Counted from the first letter of the stretch, positions 34,895 through 47,966 are shown. The stretch is DNA of 64,000 bases from Dryomyza anilis (GCA_951804985.1 OX638132.1:87238696-87302695), one strand, 5' to 3'. Notes: generated by a model not told the origin, from the sequence alone. Program-made: numbers and translations.

Positions 34895-36840
34895 GGGCTA
34901 TTTATGTATTTCAATTAATAACGTTTCATAAAAATTTCAGAGAAATAATTTTGAGAGAAATTTTAATTATTACTCTAAATTAATATTTTCCATGTTACTA
35001 CTGAATTCGAAATATAGCGAAAATTAAAACCATTTTGTTTAGATATGTTCCAATGTACGTCCATCTGCCCTATGTTAGTTTGGCAAGCCTTCATGCTAAA
35101 TCCACCAGCGAAGCAAATGCCTGGAAATAATAAAAAAATAAATTTCTGTGAATTGTTTCATTTTTGTGTGAATGCATGTGTTTTTTTTGACTGTTTGTGT
35201 GTGTGCGTGTGAATGGATTATTTTTTTTTATTATTCCATATTATATAAATTTATATATGGGAGCGTGTGTAGGTCGTGAACTTTGCCACAAACGTGCAAA
35301 TACACAAAATACAGATCCCGTCGACTTCCGGTTTGTAACTAAGCTGTGGGCGCACGCGGTTTCACTACGTAAGCTGCCAACGCTGACCCACATTTGCGTT
35401 GACCACCAGTGTTGCCAGAATGTATTTTGGTCAGCAGTAAATTGCGCACTGGGTCAGTGTGATGCCATATAATTCATGGTGGACTTGAATGGAGTTTCGT
35501 GTTGGGTGGGGTGAGGTTACTTTTATGGTTGGCTGGTCATTGCTTTGGGTGCAAATTTATGACGTTAGTTTAATTGTTTAAAATTCATCCTTGATCTAAA
35601 AGAGATGCATTATCTTTAATAGAGGCACATCAAAATTGTCGTTATAAGTTGTCATTAATATTTATATGGCACGATTTTTATTAAACTTTTCTAAATCGAT
35701 GATAAATATTATAAAATTCCGCTTTTACAGTTTTTTCAATAAATTTTACTAAATGCAAGACCGATTGCACTCACACCCGTGTTACAGTTTAATGTGATGT
35801 TATGGGGTGGGATATATTTTCTTTTGACAATTATAGTTTTTATTTTATCGCATAATATGTGTTTAAGAATATTTATGTCCCTAAAAGTATTAATATCTAA
35901 ATTATAAGAAATTAATTCATTAAATCTATGAAATTATTATTTGCTTGATGAAGCAAATTCTTCAAATTTAATAATACATTTCTTTTTTGAGTACCATAGT
36001 GTTAGGGATATCAATAATTTCAACTGAATATCGTTGACATTTCAATCACATCTATAATATTAATAATATATTAGCACATTAATGATATTATTGAATATAA
36101 TATAAAATGTGATTTTGTGGTTCTATTGCGATTATATTTGTCGCTTTTACATTATCAATATTTTCCTGTGGTGGACAACATTTGAACCGACTTAATATAC
36201 GCCATCGCTCTTTCTAAATATTGGTGCTCGTTTTGGTAGAATCTATTATGTGCAAATTCCAGTGGTTCAAATGTGTCGTCACCCGCTGACTTTGTAGCCT
36301 CTTTCCGGATTACTCATGGCGGCTCGACTCGGCTCGGCTCGTAAATGGGCCAGAAACACCATGTTGTCACGGTCACATACCAAAAATGTTATTCCATATA
36401 CCAACAAAATTTAAATTACGTTCATAATCAGATTTACTTTTGAATTTGTTGCATTTGATTTTTGTGGTTATTTTGTTAAATTGCAAAAGTGTTGCTGACA
36501 TTTTAGGTCACCGCAGAAAAATAAAAATGTGAATTTCTGTTAATGTCAGCGGTGCATAAATTGAATGTATGCAAACATTTCAATTATGAGATTACTTTAA
36601 GAATTTCTGATATTAATGGTTGAATTCACTACAAAAATATGTGTAAATTTGTTGAAATAATGTTATAATTATGATATTGAATTTTAATTTAAAACATTAT
36701 ATGACAAAAAAAAAGTTTTTCATCGGAAAGTAAAAATATCGGAATATAAAATATCCTAGTAAAAATTGTGCTAGAATCATGATCGGAAATTGAGCTTTAT
36801 TTTTGTACTAATCCGACCAGTAAAATACACGACTAACGTG
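34895..36840. other. AT-rich sequence without a confident gene
   Basis: The stretch 35260-35560 is less AT-rich. A frame there on the plus strand (35197-35472, 91 codons) has no splice or domain support. Confidence 0.4.
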
Positions 36841-37862
36841 ATATCGTCACTGTCATGCCAAAGGGGCGAATGTGCATTTTTAAAAATGTTGGGAAATCAA
36901 ATTTTAAAGTTTGAAGTGCTTTAAAAATTAGAAAAAATTATAAATTTTTAATTTTTTTCTGTTATTTTAGTTTATTCGTCAATTAATATAACGTTTATAA
37001 AATATCTTTAGATTTGGACAACCTATTAAATTATAAATACGGATTTTGTGAGGCATATCCAGATCAAAACGCAAATATTTTTGATTTTTATGCTATAATT
37101 TTTTATTAGCGCAAGATAAAATAGTAATGCAGAGGCATTAATTGTTGGATTTTAAAGCACCTATCTATTGGAATAAATAATTAAAAATATTTTGTCAAAC
37201 ATTAATTTGCCATTTGTTATTTGCAGGAAAAAATGTTTGGCAACATGTTTGGTGCTTTAAAAACAAACAATTAATACCATTACACCACTATTTTATCTTG
37301 CACCAATAAAAAATTAAAGCAAAAAAATAAGAAATTGGAAAAATTGAAAATCTTGTCATGCCAAAAGGGCGAATCTTTTCATTTTTGCTATAACTCTTTA
37401 ATGGTACAAGATAAAGTAGTGAAGTAGAGTTATTTATTGTTTGTTTTGAAAGCACCTATCGATCTGCATCATTAATTAAAACTATTTTGCCAAACATTTT
37501 TTCCTGCAAATAACAAATGGCAAATTAATGTTTGGCAAAATAATTTTAATTAATGATGCAGAACGATAGATGCTTTGAATACAAACAATAAATGCCTTTA
37601 CACCACTATTTTATCTTATTCCATTAAAAAGTTAAGGCGAAAAATCGAAAAGATTCGCCCTTTTGGCATGACAAGATTTTCAATTTTTCAAATTCGCCCT
37701 TTTGGTTTCGTCTTTTGTGGCTAGAAATATCCAACAAAATCACACGCGATTTTGGCACAGCATACTTGAGGACATTCAAAAAAGTAAATTCATTCAAAAA
37801 TGTAAAAAAACGCAAATGTCAAAAATTGCACATTCGCCCCTTTGGCACGATAGTGACGATAT
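36841..37862. mobile_element. Foldback element with nested inverted repeats
   Basis: The ends atatcgtcactgtcatgcca and tggcacgatagtgacgatat are inverted. The motif gccaaaagggcgaat or its inverse appears five times. A second inverted pair lies inside: taatttgccatttgttattt near 37203 against aaataacaaatggcaaatta near 37505. No coding frame is supported. Confidence 0.75.
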
Positions 37863-38145
37863 GATATGCCTTCCCTAATAGGCTACATTTTTACTCGGGT
37901 TAGTGATGACAACAGAAACATTATTTTGGATATATTTGCCTTTATCGATAACTCTGGCATTATTGTGTAATTATTAATTATAATTATAATTAAATATAAT
38001 AATTATCGAAAAAGAATAATATGGTTCAATACACAGTATTGTATAGACAAAAATAGTTTCTAAAATCCTTTGTAGATTTTCGTATCGTTATAGATTTTCG
38101 AACTCTATAACTTGAGAATTATATTGCTTTGGTATTATTAAGGTA

Positions 38146-38198
38146 TTTTTATACCCTACACGAAGAGTGAAAGGGTATATTCAGTTTGGTACGCCGCA
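38146..38198 (-). repeat. Fragment of a DINE-1-like end
   Basis: tataccctacacgaagagtg and aagggtatattcagtttggt followed by acgccg are the inverse of the last 50 bases of the copies at 25.8-32.3 kb. It stops where the next foldback region begins. Confidence 0.7.
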
Positions 38199-38340
38199 CA
38201 GTGGTTCAGAAACGTTTTTCATCAGTCAAAACTTTGTATCTTTTGATATAGTGAATATGGTTTTATTTATTTTATTGAAAATTGATGAAATAAGTTTTTA
38301 AAATACTTAAAATAAAAATCGACCTCTTAGATTCCTCTGT

Positions 38341-39463
38341 ATAATTAGGTACGTGAAGATAACTAGCAGAGACACAAACCAAAATTTTTAACAGCGTATT
38401 TACAGACCGTTTACAGTGGCGGGTCAATAGGAATAATTCATCAATCGGTACATCTAAATGACCACTGTCTAGTCGGGGATGATTGTGTTCTAACCGAAGC
38501 TAATACATTGGATAGGTAATGGATAGGGCTTTCCAAAAATATATACCAAAAGTTTGAGTCGATCTACCTAACATGTTTTTAATTTTTTTTGAAAATGGGT
38601 CATATTTGTTAGAAAAAGTGGTCATCATGAAGTGGTCACTGTGGGGATGACTGTGTACTGACCGAAACAAGTACGTTGTATAGATAATAGATAGGGATTT
38701 CCAAAAATATGTACCAAAAGTTTGGGTCATTCTTCCTAACATTTTTATTTTTGTTTTTGTTTTGCGACCTCTTTTGTTTATTTTAAGATATTGTCTTAAC
38801 GTGCTCAAGGTCCAGTCGGTACAAATTGGGTGTTTTGTACCAACAAATAAAACAACAAACAATTGGCAACAACAACTTTGGCAAAATCTTGAGTTAATGC
38901 AGTTTTTGCATTATTTGCTTTTGGTTCTTTCTTCAATGCACATAATTCTCATTGTGTTCATTGGAAAAGGAAAACTTTAGCTACTTCAAATGTAGAAACA
39001 GCTGTTCGATCTGACACTCAATGTATTTTTCCAATTGTTTATATTTTTTATTTGTTGGTACAAAACACCAAATTTGTACCCACTGGACCTTGAGCACGTT
39101 AAGACAATATCTAAAAATATTTTTTTTTTTGAAAATGGGTCATATTTGGCCACTTTATCATTACCACTTTTTCTACAAAATATGACCCATTTTCAAAAAA
39201 AAAAAAATAAAAATGTTAGGAAGATCGATCTAAACATTTTGTATATATTTTTGGAAATCCCTATCCATTACATATTCAACGTACTAGGTTTCGTTAGTAC
39301 ACAATCATCGCTAACTGGACCGTGACCATTTAGATGCACCGATTGATGAGTTATTCCCATTGACCCGCCACTGTAAACGGTCTGTAAATGCCCTGTTCAA
39401 AATTTTGGTTTGAGTCTCTGCTAGTTAAATACGTATTTATCTTCACGGACTTTTATAATTAGC
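38341..39463. mobile_element. Foldback element, arms of at least 330 bp
   Basis: tacgtgaagataactagcag at the left matches the inverse of the right end, with ctagcagagac against gtctctgctag, acagaccgtttacagtggcg against cgccactgtaaacggtctgt, and aaaatgggtcatattt against aaatatgacccatttt. Inner arms repeat the pattern (ttaacgtgctcaaggtccag near 38796 against ctggaccttgagcacgttaa near 39082). A duplicated sub-block occurs within the left half (gtaccaaaagtttg at two places). Confidence 0.8.
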
Positions 39464-40100
39464 CAAAATTTAACTTATTTTCTTTTCCACTTTTAGCATA
39501 TACAAGATTTTTTTTTTGTTGAAATACGTTTTTTTTTATTACTATTTTGCACGATTAATAATATTAGATTCTCAAAAATACTTTTTTTTTGGTTTACAAT
39601 TTTGAACCTCTAAACATTTTTAAATAGTTAAAATTTGTGAATCGTTCTTTTTTTCATTTTGAGTTCTAAAATCTCCGTGAGTTTTAAAGATATTGCAATT
39701 ATATTAAATTTTTTATAAAACTGGATATTTTAGCTATTATACATACTCTTTTTATTTTAGGTGCTATGAAAGATATGAGAAAATCTATTTTTTCAAAATT
39801 CCGATTTTGAACGTTCATAACTTCTGCCAAATTTTGCTTTAAGTTATAGGTTAATGAATACCCTTTCACTCCATACCCACTCTTACTGTCGGGACGTTCC
39901 GATACTGGCCGTTTAAGGCGTTTTAGCTGAATTTAGTCGAAATTTTTGACTTTGAACGTTCATAACTTAAAACCTTTAAATGTTTTTAAGATGAAATTTA
40001 TTTTAGCTTATAGCTTTCAGGCGATACCTTAGAAATAATAAAATACCATTAATTTTGATACTATTTCCACTGAAACACATACTATTTGAAATTAAGTAAA
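39464..40100. other. AT-rich sequence without a recognised gene
   Basis: Runs of T and repeated ttttgaacgttcataactt blocks are present. No gene is supported. Confidence 0.5.
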
Positions 40101-40129
40101 TTTGGCTCCGCACCAACATCAAATTTGTT

Positions 40130-40539
40130 TAATTATCGTGTAGCTCACACACAGAATGTAACTGAATCGGTTGCCAAAGAAGTGCTAAATAGTCGCGATG
40201 AGAAGCCACGAAGCAACTGTGGCCAAGACATTGGCGGTGACAGCTGAGCCAACAACAACAACAACAACAGTCAAACATAATCACTACGAGGTGGTCCCAC
40301 AACCGCAACATCCACCAGTATTACAACCAAATAATTGTCACACTTCAGATTTTGATGAATGGACATTTCGGAGAGACAGACACACAGAATGCGCCGACAC
40401 AATTGGAGTGTCGTTCAACACTTTCTTCTGTACAGCCATTCAGTGTGGATTGAAAAATACACAAGATGGGTGTGGGGGGGGATGAAGCGTTATATATGGC
40501 TGTTGATTTTGTTGTTGGCGGGAGCCGAGGGCCGACGAG
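40130..40539 (+). other. Candidate 5' UTR plus signal-peptide first coding exon
   Basis: An ATG at 40482 opens 19 codons reading MKRYIWLLILLLAGAEGRR, a textbook signal peptide shape with a short basic start, a hydrophobic core and small residues before the charged end. The frame runs into a strong splice donor, cgag|gtgagt, at 40540. The 300 bases upstream are less AT-rich with CAA repeats, like fly 5' UTRs. A competing frame at 40198-40485 (95 codons, beginning MRSHEATVAKTLAVTAEP) overlaps and could be the real one or a shadow. No downstream exon is identified, so this is a prediction. Confidence 0.35.
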
Positions 40540-40559
40540 GTGAGTGCCACAAAATAAGT

Positions 40560-41060
40560 GTCTGACTGAGTGACACTTCAGGTTCATGTGTCGACACAGT
40601 CATAAAGTTACCGAGTGCATGTGTCAAAGGTTTACAAATACACTGCACTGATATGTGATACTTTTGAGATGCATTGAATATTTATTTGATTTTCATTTCA
40701 AGATAATTTGTTAAGCTCCAACCAGCAAAGCAGTTGAGATTACGAGTGCAAAGCAAACTCAAATTTTCACCGAGTGGGTTGTGCATCAAAATATGGAGTG
40801 GTAATCAATAGGTGTGGAGTTCAAGAATACGCGCGTAATCATTGCCATCTAAGAATTGTATTAAATATGTGTGTAGGCCCGAAAAACAATTGGAACATTG
40901 ATTGGAAAGTAATGAAGTGTATTAGAATCAGAGCATTGACATTTTACAAAAATTCTCTGCATTAATTTCGGTTCCAAAGAAGTTGCTGTTAAAAATCTGA
41001 TATTAATATGGAACTTGTTTTGCTTCAAAATCCATCATCGATAATTTCGGGTTATTATAG
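40560..41060. other. Sequence without a recognised gene
   Basis: A plus-strand frame of 63 codons (40774-40965) lacks support. If the exon ending at 40539 is real, this is intron. Confidence 0.4.
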
Positions 41061-41064
41061 GTTG

Positions 41065-41765
41065 TTTGGTTCATTGATGTCAATAGTACAGGGGGTCATT
41101 TTCTGACCCAAAGAAAATATGAAATAAAATGTGTCTAATTTTGTACCCAGTTTAAGATACAGGTTGTTTAGGAAAAGAATATTACTGACATAACCTAGTC
41201 AAGAAAATTTATTTTAAAGTATAATCTGGTACTTAATAAATGAATGTCAATTTTTCACGCGTGTATTGATAATTAAATTACCTTTTCAATGGTGTATCAC
41301 ATCTTTGATTCGTATGATTTCTTCCTTGTTTAAAACGTACTTAAAGTTGAAATTTACAAAAAGAAAAAGAAATACTTTTTCATTGATTTTCTCAAAATTT
41401 CGTTATCGATCACCCCATTTTTTCTAACTTATAATGATAGACCGTTCACTCCCAGTATTTGCTACCATTTTGTAAATTTCTTTTTGTAAATTTCAACATT
41501 AAGTACCTTAAATCATGCCAATCAAAAATGTGATATACCTTTGGAAGGTAATTTAATTGTCTAAAATATGTGTAAGAAATTAGAAAATATTTATTATCAG
41601 ATTATTCTGTATATCCAGTTTTCTTGGCAAGGTTATGTCAGTAATATGCATTTCTTAAACACCCTGTATCTTAAACTGGATGCAAAATTAGACATATTTT
41701 TATTTAATGAGACATTTTTGAGTTTTTATGAATTATTGACATCGATGCACAAAACACCCTGTATA
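41065..41765. mobile_element. Foldback element with ACACCCTGTAT-type ends
   Basis: Left and right halves are inverted. cccagtttaagatacagg pairs with cctgtatcttaaactgg, attactgacataacct pairs with aggttatgtcagtaat, and aatttacaaaaagaaa near the centre pairs with tttctttttgtaaatt. The right end abuts a DINE-1-like fragment. Confidence 0.75.
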
Positions 41766-42255
41766 TTCTTTATTCTTGAGTCGATTTAGCGATGTCCGTC
41801 TGTCTGTCTGCTGAAATCACGATTACAGAAAAACTAGAGAAGCTATATAAATGAAACTTGTAATTTAGATTACTTATATGTCTACGCTATAAGTCAGTGA
41901 AGATGAGCATGATCTGTTCATTGTAACTTGTGGACCGACCGTTTATGTTCAAATATCTCATATAAAACTTACATATACAGGTGAATTTTATTTTATGCCG
42001 GCTTAAGAGAACTTTTTTGTTCAAATATATAATAGTAATATTTTCGCGCTAACCGACTTATGGTTCCCGAAAAAAAAATCGATATTCGGTACACCTACCC
42101 ATTTGTACATATGGGTACTCAAATGAAAGAAAAATCTACAAGATTTCGAGAATGTAGTTATTTTCAAGATTCATAAACCATGATGACGTCTGGACCATTT
42201 TAAATGGTAACCGCACACAATATCGCATATGTGTGGGGTATTTATATTCGGCTTA
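41766..42255 (-). mobile_element. DINE-1-like element, diverged fragment
   Basis: Reading inverted, it has the family blocks in order: attcttgagtcgatttagcg with gatgtccgtctgtctg, then atgaaacttgtaatttagat, then tcggtacacctacccatttg and tttatattcggct. The terminal end block is missing, apparently because of the neighbouring foldback element. Confidence 0.65.
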
Positions 42256-42260
42256 GAATC

Positions 42261-42690
42261 CCTAGTAGAAATTTTGGTAGGGCCATGGTCATGAAGTGAT
42301 CAAGTCATTATTTGAGATGATCGGTATATGACGAGGCCCATAATGTCCTTGTAACGCAGTGTCCTGATCATGTATTGACCTCAGGCCATGATCATGTACT
42401 GATCGGGAAATTCCCCATTTTAATATTTACCCAACAATTGCCTTGTCTGAGCCCGAGCATAATAGGGTTTCTCTCATTAATCTCGATCATTGCCTGATGC
42501 TAATTTCATTATCAGGAACAAATAATGTAGCTATGATCGGGAACATTGACTGTTTAGATAATGTAAACCCTGCTATGGTAAGCATGATAAGGGCATGCAA
42601 AGGCAATGATCATATTTTCTCTAATAGATATTACCCAACGAAAACCCGTTCATTTCCTGATGGCGCATCGGGCAAATTTCTACCAGGGAA
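42261..42690. repeat. Possible TIR element rich in TGATC/GATCA
   Basis: agtagaaattttggtaggg at the left is roughly inverted at the right (gcaaatttctaccaggg). tgatca and gatcgg motifs recur inside. A frame of 137 codons across it shows no recognisable domain and is probably chance. Confidence 0.35.
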
Positions 42691-42699
42691 GGACTATAA

Positions 42700-43835
42700 C
42701 TTTTATAATTCTTACAAACTTCAACAAACCGCAACTATATCAATATGCCCACTTCAAAATTACCTATGTGACCTAATCTTCCTTACTGATTTGATATTGC
42801 AAACATCCCATAGAAGGATACGTATCCACTGTCCGTCTGTCTGTCCGTATACATGATAACTTGAAAAGTAGTGGTCTGAATGCGACTATTTTTGTTTAGA
42901 CATTTTTTGCCTAAATGTAGTTTTTAATTTTAAATTAAGGTAAATAGCAGTTATTTACATATAACTCTTGAGAAATCTATTACTTGTAATGTATTCAACA
43001 TATATGTACATCAATGAAACAATTAACAAATTTTAAGAAAATATGGGATTAATTAAGCTCCATTGAATATATTTCATTAAATCTTTTCTTTCACTTTTTT
43101 TTTCAATCAACAAAAACTTTTTTTACTTCAAATAAAATAAATTTGTTTTTACCAATTCTGAATTTAGGTCTCAAGTATTATACTAAAAATAGAAGTTCTT
43201 AAATTTATGTAAAACTATAATTGAAATTAAAAACTACTATTTTGTGAGATATGTTATTGCCATGTATTATTTAATGTATTTGGTAACCACATTTTAATCA
43301 ACACAATGTTGGAAAGTTCCACATTTCAAGTTCCACAAAATTCTCTTAACCATGAAGAGTAATCAGTTATGTTACGTATATAAAGTAAAATAATGTTCAA
43401 TACATAACACAATTTAAAATCCAAAAAATGTTTGCAATTTGAGTATATAACTTCCCTATAAAAAATAATCTATGCTCATGTTCGAAAATTTTTTCGCATC
43501 ACAACCCGACCAAATTCAATACCAATATGTATAGGTCATATTGTAGTTTACTCTAATAGGTTTATTTTTGTATAATGGATATGACAAATATAATCCAAAT
43601 GGTATTTAGAGTCGATATGGAATCTCTACTAGAAGTTATCTGACAATTATCCTGATCAAGCTCGACTAGAGTAATCCATATTTTAAATCTACCTAAGGCA
43701 ACCTGATCCTGATCTAAAGCCTACATAACGATACCTGATCTGCCAAAAATGCAAAAATCAGATTAGAAATTGTATTATTGTAATCACATCGGGATAATAT
43801 TATATACAACTAAACAACTAAATTATATCATTTGA
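42700..43835. other. AT-rich sequence without a recognised gene
   Basis: It contains a short GTCC/GTCT run at about 42830-42848 and several cctgatc motifs (43650-43745). No coding frame is supported. Confidence 0.5.
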
Positions 43836-43839
43836 TAAT

Positions 43840-44718
43840 AAAACGAGTTGGGGAAGTTAGGTCACATAGCCGGCCTCAGCAGTGCAGAGGTAGCGCGCTG
43901 GACTTGCATTCTGAAGGTATCGGGTTCGAATCCCGGCTTGGGCATGGGCGCTCGTGGTGATATTAACCACAAAATTGTAGGGAATAGATTTCACAGTACA
44001 ATGGATATAGTCTGTCTGAGTGCTGTGGACCTTTGTAGATATTCCAAAAAAAAAAAAAGAAGGTCACATAGGTAAGTTCAGTAACATGGGACGGACTTTT
44101 ATAGTCGGTCGAGCCCGACTATGGAATACCCTACACCTTTTGTGGGGAAATTAATGTGGGATATTTAATTGTATACCTTAATTTTAAAGTTCTTAATTAT
44201 GCTGAAACCCATCACGCTCAGAATATTATTCACATTTCAGAAATTTACGTCGTATATCCCCATAATTTAAAAAAAATAGTATAAAAGTATAAATATATAT
44301 TAAAATAACTAATAAAAATGTATAAAATAAAAGATGGCGAACCACGCCTATATTTAAAATTTTGTTAGTAAAATATGTCATAGATTTGATTTTAATAAAA
44401 TTTTCACTATGACAACCCGGGAAATAATGTAAAAAAATGTGGACGGATCACGCCCATTTTTGGACCACATATTTTTAGGTAAATTCTTACAATACATTTT
44501 AAATTTGATAAGTATATCTTGAATAGTTTTCGAGTTATTAGTTCCGAAAGAGTTATATAAAAGTGACTTATATGGGAGGTGGGCGTGTCCGTTGACCGAT
44601 TTGGCTCATTATTTTTAAACTCAGTTCCTACTTTTGGCTAAAATATATTGAGTCGAAATTTCATCGCATTCTGATCAGTATTTCTCAAGTTATTCTGTAT
44701 TCGGACAGCAAGACAGCA

Positions 44719-44754
<36 letters not shown>

Positions 44755-44892
44755 GGACATAGCTAAATGGACTCGGGTAGTGATGCTGATCAAGATCATA
44801 TATACTTTTCCATACCTGCCACGCCTCCTAAGGGGCGTTACAATATCTGCACAAACTTAATATACCCTGTACCTCATAGATGTTGGGTATAT
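43840..44892 (+). mobile_element. Old DINE-1-like element, interrupted by a SINE
   Basis: aaacgagttggggaagttag, the stem tagtcggtcgagcccgacta, a GACA run near 44720-44758, the conserved block gatgctgatcaagatcatat and a degraded end agatgttgggtatataa follow the family order. Divergence from the copies at 25.8-32.3 kb is clear, and the centre is unrelated to them, suggesting another subfamily. Confidence 0.65.
43859..44071 (+). mobile_element. tRNA-derived SINE of a second type, with 11-bp target duplication
   Basis: The insert runs from 43870 to 44060, flanked by aggtcacatag at 43859-43869 and again at 44061-44071. The head resembles a tRNA gene, with gcagaggtagcgcgctggac and B box ggttcgaatccc. 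It ends in a run of 12 A followed by gaagg. Its tail is poly(A), unlike the attattatt-tailed SINE elsewhere in the window, so it is a different family mobilised by a LINE with target-primed reverse transcription. Confidence 0.9.
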
Positions 44893-47810
44893 AACACTTT
44901 ATGTCATTGCAAAAGTCTAAATTATTACTGAGAAAAAAAAACAATTTTTCTGTGAAAAGGTACGAAAACATCGGAGAAAGGAGTTTTAAAAGAGTTTAAA
45001 TATACAACGAATGAAATAAGGTTAGGATAAGTGCAAAATAACGAAGCCTGATCGGGTAACCTGATTTGAATAGTAACTTCAAATATCGTCACGTTTTGAA
45101 TCATGGACTAATAGATGGTGGAGCCTGCTCATCACTGCTGCCAGATATATGGATTTCTCCGTATTTCTACGGATTTTTCATTTTTTTTTTAAATAACTAC
45201 GGATTTTTATACGGATTTGATGAAGATACGGATTTTATACGTAATTAGCAAAAATGTGGGAAATTTATGTTTCTACTACTAAGAAGTAATTTTTTTTTTA
45301 TTTTTAGTTTCATACAATTTGTACTTCTTTTCCACATGCTTTTCTTTAACATGGCAATGGTGATAATAATATTAATATTAATCTGAGCCGTTATGTAAAA
45401 TACAACTGGGACCTGTTATCACGGCAGAGTTGGCTTACTTGAACCGTAACATTTCAATTGCTAGTATTTACAATTTTCGGAGCATATTTAAAAACTGTTT
45501 TCATTTATAAAACGCAGTTTCAAAGATCTCAGGACACTTGATTTTGTGGACCCTGTTTACTTCAATTTATTTTTTTGTTTTGATGTCGATATCGTCCACG
45601 AAGATAAAAATTTCTAAAAATGAGACAGTTTTGGATGATATATTGGCGGATCTACTGAATTTCCGTTGTTCATGGAAATTGTTGATCGAGTAGTTGTTCT
45701 TCCAAATTCATCGAAAGTTAGAAATAACCGTGGATCAGAAAAGCCATAAATTATCTGAAAACGAGAACGTATCCGGATACTAAAATGGAACGAAAACGTA
45801 CCGTCAAATTCCATTTTCCGTATTTCGATAATAAAACATTTAACTCTGTGTACACCGAGTTAAGGATTTTAGCATTACTATTATTTTAAAATTAAACACA
45901 TATAACAATTTCAGTGTAAAATCTACATCTGAAAAAATTAAATTTAATACTGAGCCGATTCTAACTTCACATATCGAAGCACCTTATATTCAAACAACGA
46001 TATTTAAATATTAAAGTAATACGACGAAAATTGTATGAACTAATCTAAATTTATCATAAATACTGTCTTTTTCAATTAATTTTGTACTGTGCACAACAGT
46101 AATTACTGTACACTAAACATCACTGTCTACACCTATGCAAAAGGTCCAAATGCAATCCACAAAACAAAGAGTAATTCGTATCGGTAATAGGTAACCGTGA
46201 AAGAGATGCAGAGAGTAAAATACCCCACACGCGAATCCAGTTCTATTAACCAAACTTCAATTGGAATGTAGTGTCGGTGAATTGTTTGCCTGGCTTTGTT
46301 TCTTCGCGGTGCCTTCGTAGGCGTCATATTGCGACCTGTCTGTTTGTCGAATCCTTCTTTCCTTCTTGCTCCATCGAATCCAGTTTGGCAACAACTTGAC
46401 TCACCATCTGCAACGAAATATAAAATAATCCAGTTTAGCTTTCGGTAGCTTATCTTGGAGTTGCTGCGTTTATCTAACCTGTTTTTTTTTTTTTCTTTTT
46501 TTACACTTGCGGATGCTGTCTGCATCAAACATTCATTGCTCCACGTTTTGGAGCTCCAATGTTTTCACATGTTTGTGCTCTCTGGTACGTTCTATTCTCT
46601 CGTTCTCAATTTTTTCGATGTTCGAATAGTGGAATTTATTTATTCTGTTTTTCATTTATAAATATTGTATCTCCCGGCAGCCTGGAGGGGTTTTTACACA
46701 TTTGCTACGACGCACAGTAGAACAATTGATAAACACAATATTTTTTATTAAATAAATAAATTAGAAAACATATATAAATAAATAAATTTAAAACCATAAA
46801 GGTCGAATTTTATTTTTATAAAATTAGCTATCAAAAATGTTTAAAGATAGAATCGAAATTTACTATGGTCAGATCCAACCGAGTATTATAATCTCAATGT
46901 AAAAATCAATATCCAAAATATATAGAAAAACTCATTTATGTACTTAATACGATACTCTACCATTTGACGACAATTTTGATTTCGATAAAATAATTATAAA
47001 TTTTCTTTAAAAAACTCAAAATTATAATTTTTGTAAAAGAGAAAAAAAAAATCAGAAGAAATAATTTATTTTTTATAGAAAATGAGAAATATTTCGATTC
47101 CAACTAGATATCTATAATGGGAAAACACAATGATATTATTCTTGAAACATCGATTTCATTATTATAGAATATCGAAAACAATAATTTAGGTCTATACACG
47201 GTTGGTTTCCTGAGAATATTTGAAAATGGAGTATGAATTGGTTTTTGTGTAAACAAAAATTACAATCTTGAAATCCATTTGAATATCGTAAAAGTATGTA
47301 GGATAGATAAGAAATTTGTTATCCAATGTAATTTATGTACTATCAATCATTTAAATCGACCTATGATACATGAAAAAATATACATATTTCGCATGTCGAA
47401 ATTCATTTCAAAAAAGATATTAATCAGACTTACACATCAGCACCTAATTCAGAAATTAACGATGCCTGATCGGCCTTTCCGTTCTAAACTTATTTGATTC
47501 GATTTAAATTCATCTCATACATACAGTTGTTTCATGATTATAATTTTTGCAATGACAAAAAGTCAAAGATGAGATATTCGAAATTTTTACAATAATAACA
47601 TTTCCAATCAGGTTTTATTTATTTAATAGCAATGGTCTTTTCTACAATTTAAATTTGTAATCAATACAAATTAAGTTATTTTTAGCTCTAAATAAAAAGG
47701 GCGGAATTAGGATTAAACATTTTTCTTTATTCCCCCCCAAGGTATTTTTTTTATTATATACCGAAATTTTCTATTAGAATATAAATTAACATTAATATAA
47801 AGTGAAAATA
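44893..47810. other. AT-rich sequence with no confident gene
   Basis: About 45140-45245 has tandem-like tacggattt repeats. On the minus strand, 46530-46133 has 131 open codons with a possible acceptor (tttcgttgcag near 46409) followed by MVSQVVAKLDSMEQEGKKDS in another frame. Neither is supported by a domain I recognise. Confidence 0.4.
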
Positions 47811-47966
47811 AAAACCAGTTGGGAAGGTTAGATCACATGGGAAATCGCTGAAGAATTTCCATTCATTTGATACCCATATTTACAAATGGTTAGGTGTACC
47901 GAATTTCGATTTTTTTTTTGTGAACCACAAGTCTTTTCGCCGGAAAACATTATTATCATGTATTTG
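47811..47966 (+). mobile_element. DINE-1-like fragment with an internal deletion
   Basis: aaaccagttgggaaggttag to catgggaaat is the normal left end. It is then joined directly to cgctgaagaatttccattca, skipping about 180 bases present in the copies at 25.8 and 26.6 kb, and stops after attattatcatgtatttga. Confidence 0.75.

Noticed and set aside
42443..42856. Gene for a 137-residue protein
   Set aside because: It runs across a probable TIR element and into a GTCC microsatellite, with no recognisable domain.
43870..43945. Possible tRNA gene
   Set aside because: It is the head of a SINE with a poly(A) tail and an 11-bp target duplication.
46133..46528. Gene for a 131-residue minus-strand protein
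   Set aside because: No domain is recognisable, and the more plausible acceptor at about 46409 would use a different frame that stops after 27 codons.
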